Assembly (NCBI GenBank): GCA_003427395.1
Contig: BFEA01000083.1
Location: 1,496,704 to 1,521,531, forward strand
Length of the DNA: 24,828 nt
Reading direction: 5' to 3'
Source: Chara braunii
Taxonomy: Eukaryota; Streptophyta; Charophyceae; Charales; Characeae
The position numbers and the translations under genes were made by a program. Shown here one piece after another: positions 18,311-24,828 of this stretch (position 1 is its first letter; every line of letters begins with the position of its first letter). The notes under the pieces are model-generated. The model was not told the DNA's origin. It made no database searches and saw nothing but the letters and a program-made list of their open reading frames with translations.

Positions 18311-19049
18311 GAGTCCTGCAAGTAGTTAAATGGACAGTGTTATTATAAGTGCTTGCTACTTTGGGGAGCATCTCATCCCTGTTTACCTGATCTGGTCTGA
18401 TATACATCCTGAGTAGCTGCTGCAAGATCTTGTTCATTTGCCTTGTCTGGCCGTTTGTCTCTGGGTGACGGCGGGATGACGTCAATAGCTTGGATCCGTA
18501 TGCTTTCATAAGATATTGCCAGTGCTGATTGGTAAACTGTGTTTCTCTATCATTGACTACAGACAACGGTAAACCGTGATCGCTTACCCTGTAGTCGAAA
18601 AACTTACTTATGACTAAGTTTGTACGTGCCTCTGAAGGCAGGGGAACAAGCACTGCATACTTCCTAAATTTGTCGACTATGACCATGACTTGAGTCTTGT
18701 CGTGCCTACTCCTGACCCCAGTATCCATGAAATCGATGGAAACTGACTTTTCGGGTCCTGATGGAATAGGCAAGGGTCTAAGAAGACCTAAGGAGCCTCT
18801 TGTTTCGGTCTTATTGTGCTGACATACTTTGCAACTGCGAACATACTTTATGCAGTTTGCTTTCATACCTGGCCACGTGTATGACATCATCAAGTTTGCT
18901 GAAGTCTTTTGCCATTCGAAGTGTCCTTCTGAATCGTGGCATTCCCCTAAGATCAGGCTACGGATCTCTTCACTATTGCATCCTAAGATTGTCAGTGACA
19001 TTGGTCTTCTTGAATAGTAATTCGTTCGTGGTTCGGTAATGTGGCTCAC
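18297..19049 (-). pseudogene. Integrase zinc domain and core (element E)
   Basis: A 250-residue open frame. The HHCC zinc domain is complete: His38, His43, Cys73, Cys76. The core has Asp106 (SIDFMD) and Asp167 (VVNDRETQF), but the position 35 residues later, Glu in active enzymes, is Arg203 (NGQTRQMNK; codon AGG at 18441-18443). Strand transfer should therefore be abolished. Element B keeps Glu at this place. Homology leaves the frame at its C-terminal end (TCRTPKVL) and continues in the next frame as the integrase tail. The start Met is internal. Confidence 0.92.
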
Positions 19050-19250
19050 TATCTGGGGCTTCCTTTACTCTTTTCATCAGCTCACTATAGATTGGATCCT
19101 GTGCATAAGCATCTCTCACTTTCTGCTGCAGATCGGCCCCTATGTCTAGATACTGCTCTATCACGCCAAAATAATCTGCCCTCCTGCTTAGAGCGTCGGC
19201 TACCACGTTATACTTTCCTTTTCGGGTTCTAACTCAAAGTCAAATTGGTC
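18973..19250 (-). pseudogene. RNase H-integrase connection (element E)
   Basis: Contains the conserved VADALSRRADYFG that follows RNase H in Gypsy polyproteins, then a helical linker (DLQQKVRDAYAQDPIYSEL) and LLFKKTNVTDNLRMQ leading to the integrase zinc domain. Frame breaks lie near 19210-19250 (upstream part reads IDQFDFELEPEK) and near 19020. Confidence 0.8.
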
Positions 19251-19627
19251 TATCTCGCCCATCTAGTTAACTTGGGCGTCATCTTGGCTTGCGTCCTTAG
19301 CCATCTAAGAGTCTCGTGATCTGAGTAAACCTTGAAGTGCCTCCCAAGCAGGTAGTGCTTCCAATGATCTAAAACCTGCCTGAGAGCGTAGAGTTCCCTC
19401 TCGTATGTCGATGCTGCTACCTTTTCTGAGGGCAACCAGGCCGACATGAACTCTACGGGTCTATAACCGTTGTCGTCATCTTGTTGCAAAACAACGCCTA
19501 TGCCATACTGACTAGCGTTTGTGGTGACAACAAATGGCAGTGACGGATCAGCAACTTTGAGGACAGAGTACTCTTTTAAGCCCTTGTTTAATTTCTTGAA
19601 GGCTGGCGTTCCTGGTCCCACTTCCAA
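19250..19627 (-). pseudogene. RNase H domain (element E)
   Basis: RNase H removes the RNA strand after copying. Visible: VVTTNASQYGIGVVLQQ, the ERELYALRQVLDHWKHYL helix with the catalytic Glu, and VYSDHETLRWL with catalytic Asp103. The first catalytic Asp of the family (TDAS) is Asn37 here (codon 19517-19519, AAC), a single G-to-A change. The frame ends at a TAG after LTRWAR; the next residues (IDQFDFELEP) lie in another frame. A frameshift near 19620 separates it from RT. Confidence 0.9.
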
Positions 19628-20055
19628 ATTGTCTCTTTCTTTAGTAATCTACGAAGGGGAGCAGCGATCGTGGAGGAGTTCCTTACGGATTTCATGTAGT
19701 AGTTAGCCAACCCAAGGAACGAGCGTAACTCTGTCAGCGCCTGCGGGGTCGGCCAATCTCTACTCGATGCTATCTTATTGTCCTCAGGCCGAATACCGTC
19801 TCCGTCTAGTACATGGCCTAGGTAAAGGACCTCTGTCTTGGCCCACTCACACTTCTTCGAGTTAATCTTAAAGTTAGACTCCCTCAATTGTCCTAGAATC
19901 TGCCTCAGATGACCCTCATGCTCCTCAAGGGTCTTGCTAAACACTAAGATGTCGTCTAAATACACCACTGCGAACCTATCTAGCCACGGTCTAAACAAGT
20001 CGTTCATGCAACGATGAAATGTGGCTGCTGCATTAATTAGTCCAAACGACATCAC
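19588..20055 (-). pseudogene. Reverse transcriptase palm-thumb (element E)
   Basis: Second half of [21 protein letters not shown], then VVYLDDILVFSKTLEEHEG with the YLDD catalytic motif intact at 19951-19962, CEWAKTEVLYLGHVLDGDG, and the thumb FLGLANYYMKSVRNSSTIAA. Ends KKETIWKWDQE before shifting into the RNase H frame. The first half of RT (20055-20393) is one frame away because of a 1-bp change near 20065. Confidence 0.92.
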
Positions 20056-20393
20056 TATGAACTCGTAATGCCCATATTTGTCCTGAACGCCGTCTTATAC
20101 TGATCGTCAGGATGAACTTCTATCTGATGGTAACCTGACTTCAGATCTATCTTTGAGAAGTACTTGCATCCCTGCACTCGATCTAACAAGTCGTCCATAC
20201 GTGGCAGCGACTTTGCATTCTTAATCGTGATGGCGTTCGGTCCCCTGTAATCTACGCACATATGCAACTCTCCCTCTTTCTTTGGGACAAATATAACAGG
20301 TGCGCAGAAAGGTGATGAACTAGGCCTTATTCGTCCTTTCTCTATGAGCTCGTCTAATTGTCTGCGAAGCTCCTCTAGCTCCTTGGGAGACAT
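20055..20393 (-). pseudogene. Reverse transcriptase fingers-palm (element E)
   Basis: First half of RT. MSPKELEELRRQLDELIEKG, SSSPFCAPVIFVPKKEGELH, MCVDYRGPNAITIKN, and [18 protein letters not shown] with catalytic Asp83. The usual RALN of the VDYRALN motif is RGPN. The residues here (SSSPFCAPVIFV to KNAK) are those missing from element D. The frame leaves the family after TAFRTN. Confidence 0.92.
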
Positions 20394-20576
20394 GCTGTAG
20401 ACTACCCCTTTGTCTATGCTGGATTGGTCTTGGCACTACTCCTGAAGGTGCTTCAGACAAAGCTTTATACTCTTCCAGTAGACTTGCAATAGTAGGATGA
20501 ATTTCTCCTCTTCCTTTGGCTTGTCAGAAATCGACCTAACATAGGCTACGAACACCTGCCCTTCGAGCTGCTCCTT
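20394..20576 (-). pseudogene. Protease-RT linker (element E)
   Basis: Broken frames with KEQLEGQVFVAYVR and KPKEEE, matching element D's KEQLEEQVFIAYVTP and PKEEEK. Contains at least one frameshift. No catalytic motif is expected here. Confidence 0.65.
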
Positions 20577-21196
20577 TCACACAAGTCTGGTGAATGCAGG
20601 AGTTCGGAGGCAGCAATGGGCAAGGGGGTTATCTACGCCAGACTCATGGTACAGGCGGACTTGCTTGACTTCGCTTGATGCATTAAGGAGCTTGCACTCG
20701 AGCTCTCTAAGGTGCAATGTGGCTCGTGCTGCCTCTCCCCAATCTGTGCCTAACACAATGTCAAACGGGAGATTCTCTTCTACGAGGAGGGTCAAAGAAT
20801 GTAATACATTCTCTACATTCGCTTCTTTTCTAGGCGAAAGTAGGCGTGGACCCCCTCGACATACTCTTCAACGCACATCCTACTGTTGTTTGCAAGGATG
20901 TTGACTACAAGTTCTTCTAATCGCTGGACTTTCAGATTGAGCTTCAACTTTTTCAGCGTTTTACGACTAATATAACTTCTAGTTGCACCACTGTCTATAA
21001 GGGCTCCTAATCTAGCTCTAAAAATCTCTAGGTCTGTGAGGATTACCTGACCTTTTCCATCCTTCTTCATCTTGGCCCAGGCTTGCCTCCTCTCCTTCAG
21101 TTCTTCAGCTAAGCCTTTGAGGGAAGCGTCTAGAGAGACTCTAACACAACCAGTCTCTGGGCAGCCTACTAGACGCTGGCCTGCAACCTTTGCCAT
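20577..21196 (-). pseudogene. Aspartic protease (element E)
   Basis: Frame 20813-21196 has the helix ELKERRQAWAKMKKDGKGQ and the active site ALIDSGATRSYIS with DSG intact (20987-20995). It ends at a stop after a 1-bp shift near 20825; the next frame (VENVLHSLTLLVEENLPFDIVLGTDWG) gives the second conserved half down to 20577. The enzyme would process Gag-Pol. It is frameshifted but keeps its active-site triad, unlike B (DIG) and D (DSE). Confidence 0.9.
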
Positions 21197-21326
21197 GGAG
21201 ATATGTGGTGTGGGAGACTCTAGCGTGCACGCTCAAGTCCACATACTCCTGGGGTAGGGGCAGTTGCAACCCCTACCGGTGATTGTCTTTTGCTACCCCA
21301 GAAACAACACGACTCCTATACTTAGG

Positions 21327-21368
21327 ACAAAACTTTATAATGTGGCGTGTGTCCTCGCAGAACACGCA
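21327..21368 (-). pseudogene. CCHC zinc knuckle of Gag (element E)
   Basis: The minus strand encodes CVFCEDTRHIIKFC, a complete C-x2-C-x4-H-x4-C nucleocapsid motif, flanked by PKYRSR as in element D. It lies in a different frame from the Gly/Arg-rich stretch before it. Confidence 0.9.
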
Positions 21369-22107
21369 CTGAGATCTATTAATACGCTCTTGCCATACTT
21401 ATTTTTCAATACCCAGATCTTCCCAGGGTCGACCCTCGGGCCGGCCTGGGTGCCACGATCCCTGTTTGGGGGGTGACCGACTAGAACGCGAACGGTTAGA
21501 CGGGGGACCTCCCCTTCCTCCTGCTTGGCGGTTTCCATTGCCGCCAACCCCCTGGCCGCCCTGTCCTCGGCCACTTGGGGCCCAACCATTCCGGCCAGGC
21601 CCTTGTCCTCCTCCCTACGGCCTCCCTCCAGCTGCGACAACAGCTTAAGTTTTCCCATGGCCTGCGCTGCTGTCGTCCTCCTCTAGTCCCCACTCAATGT
21701 CAGAGTAGGGAACCTCCTCAACACCACCTTCCTCCATTGTTAGAATCAGCCTGTCTTTGACCTTAATTTGGTCAGAGATGGTGCGTCCATTCCACGTTTT
21801 TCCCTTTGTTAAGTCCTTATGCCAGAACATGGTAACTGGTGATGCTTGGGCGGCGAATGAGACAGCCTCCCTGTGAAGGACATCATACATCATGCCCTGC
21901 TCGTTCTTCTTTTTGAAGAAATGTCCTTGAATATTATCAGGCAGGCCACAATAAAAGAGTTGGACCAGTTGTGCATCGGTAACTCCATGCCCAGGAACAA
22001 CAATTAACTCGTCCATGGAAAACTTGGGCATACACACTCTTCCTCTTCCGTGTGTGAATCATTTGAAGCTTATCAGAGGCTTTAAGCCCTTGCGTCACAT
22101 CTGAGAA
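21369..22107 (-). pseudogene. Gag C-terminal half (element E)
   Basis: From high to low: LKASDKLQMIHTRKRKSVYA in one frame, then MDELIVVPGHGVTDAQLVQLF, GRTISDQIKVKDRLILTMEE, VPYSDIEWGLEED in the frame 21645-22037. After that comes a Gly/Arg/Pro-rich basic tail (21450-21650; readable in more than one frame) before the zinc knuckle. Frameshifts lie near 22040, 21650 and before 21370. It aligns with element D's 13185-14020. Confidence 0.82.
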
Positions 22108-22662
22108 TCACTCTCTGAGTGATTTCAAGAACTCTGAGAGGGGCGCCAGTCTGGAATATGTGACCAGGTCGTTGTCATAGTTCGCGGCGCGGGCTAACGA
22201 CCTAGCAAAATTGGTCGCTTCATCTCGAAGGGCCTGGAAGGCCACTAAAACGTGATCCTCAAGCGCGACTCCCTGCAAGTACAAATAGGAGTGCACGTTG
22301 GCCTCCCAGTTATCGAAATCCTCTCCCTTCTTTCCACTGAAGGGTTCGGGGAAACAAACTTTAACCTTCTCGCAACGTGGTGGGGCTGACTCCTCTTCCT
22401 TAGCAGCCGCTAACTTGGCGCCTTCAATGGCGCTAGTGCAGAATTCCTTAGTACTGCTAATCACAAGGTGGACCTGACCCACCATATATTTCATCATATC
22501 CTGCGCAAAATCTTTAAATCCAGCGCGCATTGCTTCTAGCTTAATATCTTGACTACGAAGGTACTGCATCTGCTCGCGATGCGCGGTTAGTAGGGATTCT
22601 ACACTTTGTGTCAGGGTCTTGAGTTTAATGGCTATCTCGGTTTCTTCCCTGATCTTCCCCAT
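22108..22662 (-). pseudogene. Gag capsid core (element E)
   Basis: A 184-residue frame: EIAIKLKTLTQSVESLLTAH helix, AIEGAKLAAAKEEESAPP linker, KVCFPEPFSGKKGEDFDNWE gag-core signature, LQGVALEDHVLVAFQALRDE, ending SEFLKSLRE and stop. The ancestral frame continues one base away. Best-preserved capsid core of the window. Confidence 0.88.
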
Positions 22663-23263
22663 CCGAGTTTCTGCTGCTTTTAGATCCCTTTCTGCTCGCT
22701 CGCTGCCTCCATACGTTTAACTCTCTCTTGGGATAAGCGCCACTTCCACGCCCTCTGCTGTTCCTCCTCTTTTGCTCTTCTCCTTACAGGGTCCCTCTCT
22801 GCCTCCAAATCCTTTCTTGCTGCTTCTCTCTCCGCTTGGGGTATCGCTAACTCGGCCTCTCTACCTTCTCCCAAATCCAGATGTGCGGCCCACTCCTGCG
22901 TCATCTTTCTACTTCCTCCTCCTTACTCGAACTCAACTCACCCCTACTTCTTTGCAAAGGCTCTTTTTCTTCTACCTCTTCTTCTTCTACCTCCTCTTCT
23001 TCTTCTTCTTTCTCCACCTCTGCCTATATTGCTGCGATCTTCTCCTCCTGCTACTTCCATCTTTCCAGCTCTTCGTCCATTTGCTTCTTCTTCGCCTCTT
23101 GGCCCTCTAGCAAGGCCAACATTTTCGCTTGCTTGATCAACTCTCTCCTCTCCATCTTCTCCTTTTTCTCTCTCAGAAGGGCGGCAACTCTCTCTTCTTG
23201 CTCCCTACCAGAAGGGGTGGTACTAACTCCGGATCTGGTGGTCACCATGGTGAAAGGGCACAA
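22663..23263 (-). pseudogene. Gag N-terminus and coiled coil (element E)
   Basis: Start codon most likely at 23246-23248 (MVTTRSGVSTTPSGREQEE). An earlier in-frame ATG at 23263 gives MCPFT before it. A Lys/Glu-rich helix (EKKEKMERRELIKQAKMLAL) follows to a TAG at 23051-23053. A second TAG, an acidic run (EKEEEEEEVEEEEVEE) and a frameshift precede WAAHLDLGEGREAELAIPQAE and a second charged helix ending at 22680. Heptad-like charge patterns suggest a coiled coil that may assemble Gag; that is inferred. Confidence 0.82.
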
Positions 23264-23986
23264 TCACACGCAATTCCGCTCCTCAACATGTAGACCTACC
23301 AGTCTGACTCTCGTCTAAGGGGGCGTTCGACAGCTCTACGACGACACCCACAAAGTCCTATCGACCTAGACAGAAGTGACAGGGAGATATGACTTATTCA
23401 GACAGACTTGGCGTCAGCAAGTACCAAGGTGAGGGTGCACATCCACAGGGTAAGGGGATAGTCCAGGGCTTGCAAGGATGGTACCGTTCGCCTTCTTGCT
23501 CCAGCTGGGTCGACGCTCCGGTCAACGGTCTTGGTCAACTCGCCGGTCAACGCTCCTGGTCAATGCCCCGGTCAACTTCGGTTTACGCTTGGTCAACAGC
23601 CTCGGTCAACCTCCGGTCAATGTGGTCAACAGCCTCGGTCAACCTCCGGTCAACGTTGGTCAACTCCCTTGGTCAACCCTCCAACCTTCCGGCTATGGTG
23701 GATCTTCTTCTTTGTCACTCTCGTCGTCTTCTTCACCTTGGCTATGGTCGACATCACCTCCCTCTTCATCAACTTCCTTCTTCTTTCTCTCTGCGTCTCG
23801 CCTTTCTCCTTTCTTGATGGTGGTCTTCTTCTTCTCCGAGCGCGGCAGCTATGGCTGTCGTCCACTGTTGCCTCCTTCTTGCTCTCTCTCTCTCTCTCTC
23901 TGTTCCTCTCACTCTGTTGTACTCTGGCTATGGCGGCTTCTCTCACCTCCAACTCGCTGCAGCTCCAATGTGGACAACAGGAACCA
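23264..23986 (-). other. Untranslated leader of element E
   Basis: No protein recognised. It lies between gag start and primer-binding site. It shares blocks with D's leader, and holds 13 GGTCAA motifs (23520-23676), four GCTATGGY motifs (23692, 23741, 23848, 23927) and a CT run near 23885-23900. Confidence 0.65.
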
Positions 23987-23998
23987 GCTCCAATACCA
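23987..23998 (-). other. Primer-binding site of element E
   Basis: Minus-strand TGGTATTGGAGC, 10 of 12 matches to the initiator-Met site, one base from LTR start at 24000. The following CTGGTTCC is shared with element D's site. Confidence 0.75.
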
Positions 23999-23999
23999 A

Positions 24000-24666
24000 T
24001 GCAATCAGACTCAACTTCAGACTTGTTCACAACATGCATACATGAGAACTGATAGCATACCAAACTAGTCAACTCATAATCAACAACGAACTTGCACTTG
24101 AACTCTGTTCAGAACAACTGTACAACTTGCAGCTATGGCCGCCGAACACTGTCTCCACCACCAGCCTCACTCTCCCTCATGCACGCATGTACAAAGATCT
24201 ACCCTGAATGTCCACGCTACACAGACACACACACTCTGTACACTATCTGCACCAACAACTGGGCGGCTATGGCCGCCGTCGTCTTCCTCACTGGCCAGCT
24301 ATGGCCGCTGTCTTCCTAACTGCCCACTTTAACCTACAGACTTACAGACAGACTCTAGGCCTCAGTAGACTCAGATAGAGACTTCTAGAACAAACCCTCC
24401 TAAGCCTAACGGTAAAAGACCTAACTCCTAATCTACAGACCTAGGGATTGAGTTCTCCTGTCCGACCTGCAGACTAGCCTAGGGCGTAGGACAGGTCACG
24501 GGATCGAGTCCCGCACAGATCACTGGGTCTACGTACAGGGTACAGGGTAGGTCTAGGGGTCGAATCTCACTAAGCACACAGGGTCAATGTACAGGGCTCG
24601 GGCACAGGTCTAGGGATCGAATCTCTGTGGCTGCAGATGTCCGGTCAACTGGGTGAAACCATTTCA
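24000..24666 (-). repeat. 5' LTR of element E (promoter region deleted)
   Basis: A 667-bp LTR, plus-strand ends TGCAATCAGAC and ACCATTTCA. It aligns with 16707-17616 of the composite LTR, except that 16996-17280 (about 285 bp, including the TATA box) has no counterpart: the sequence jumps at 24330/24331 from CTGCCCACTTT to AACCTACAGA. A 30-bp block around GCTATGGCCGC is duplicated just before the jump (24266-24305). The four 56-bp U3 units are intact. Confidence 0.85.
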
Positions 24667-24759
24667 ATCTTAAATCCCCCCCTTAACACTAATCACAATC
24701 CGCCACACTCTTGCTCATGCACGTACGCACTAGGATCTACCCTGAATATCCACGCATAG

Positions 24760-24828
<69 letters not shown>
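24667..24828 (-). repeat. Fragment of another D-type LTR
   Basis: Begins in the middle of a D-type U5: ATCTTAAATCCCCCCCTTAA matches 16479-16498 and 9708-9726, then CACTCTTGCTCATGCACG and AGGATCTACCCTGAAT. It ends in a CA run (24765-24828) that reaches the window edge. It suggests that yet another family member continues to the right. Confidence 0.8.

Larger units (their letters stand above)
17617..23999 (-). mobile_element. Element E, full-order Gypsy-type retrotransposon
   Basis: The only copy with all domains: primer-binding site, leader, gag, zinc knuckle, protease, reverse transcriptase, RNase H, integrase and chromodomain-like tail, in the Ty3/Gypsy (not Copia) order. With LTRs it spans about 16707-24666. 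At least eight frameshifts or stops are visible. Its two LTRs differ at roughly one base in ten over the stretch I compared by eye, so the insertion is not recent. Confidence 0.88.

Noticed and set aside
23478-24068. Repetitive plus-strand frames (STRSTSG-like and VNSLGQPPVN repeats)
   Set aside because: Produced by the GGTCAA motif array read in three frames, not a protein repeat under selection.
9797-24828. CA-rich tracts considered as a CRISPR array or satellite
   Set aside because: Simple dinucleotide runs without spacers, located at the same place in each D-type LTR.

Overview
The window looks like repeat-rich nuclear DNA of a plant-lineage (streptophyte) eukaryote. No host gene, tRNA, rRNA, CRISPR array or bacterial-type operon is supported. 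Nearly everything recognisable is Ty3/Gypsy-type LTR retrotransposon, mostly on the minus strand, with frameshifts and stops throughout. LTRs of 0.5-1.3 kb, primer-binding sites resembling the 3' end of plant initiator tRNA-Met, chromodomain-like integrase tails, CA/CT/AAAT microsatellites and N-filled gaps fit a draft plant or charophyte assembly. Gag proteins starting MVTTRSG recall repeats I associate with the charophyte alga Chara, but that is a memory-based guess, not a search result.

Layout from left to right. 1-545 is AT-rich degenerate tandem repeat. 546-2140 is non-coding or unrecognised DNA with a 41-bp tandem array. 2141-2653 is the 3' end (polypurine tract plus LTR) of a plus-strand element that breaks into element A. 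Element A (about 2654-4742, minus) is a gag remnant. 4747-5433 is a probable LTR between A and B. Element B (5434-9502, minus) carries gag, zinc knuckle, protease and integrase but has lost reverse transcriptase and RNase H. A and B share a Gag family. 9503-10470 is an LTR of a second family. Element D (10471-16276, minus) keeps gag, protease and part of RT, has lost RNase H and integrase, and has 1 kb of foreign sequence with a 200-N gap inside RT. 16277-17616 is a composite LTR. Element E (17617-23999, minus) has every domain from gag to chromodomain in order, though frameshifted. 24000-24666 is E's 5' LTR. 24667-24828 is a fragment of another D-type LTR ending in a CA repeat.

In an intact element these parts would work together as follows. 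The LTR promoter makes the RNA, Gag packages it, protease matures the polyprotein, RT/RNase H copies the RNA from a tRNA primer, and integrase inserts the copy, guided by a chromodomain-like tail. Here every copy is damaged. B lacks RT; D lacks RNase H and integrase; E has substituted catalytic residues in RNase H and integrase and has lost the TATA region of its 5' LTR.

The most interesting signals are structural. Elements D and E lie head-to-tail and share one composite LTR, and A and B may do the same. A strand-biased GCTATGGY motif recurs about 15 times, only in LTRs, leaders and other non-coding stretches. Leaders carry dense GGTCAAC (W-box-like) arrays. The U3 has a 56-bp repeat whose core resembles a tRNA T-arm. 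D's Gag has an in-frame hydrophobic insertion flanked by a 7-bp direct repeat. I did not find a convincing new enzymatic or defence system.
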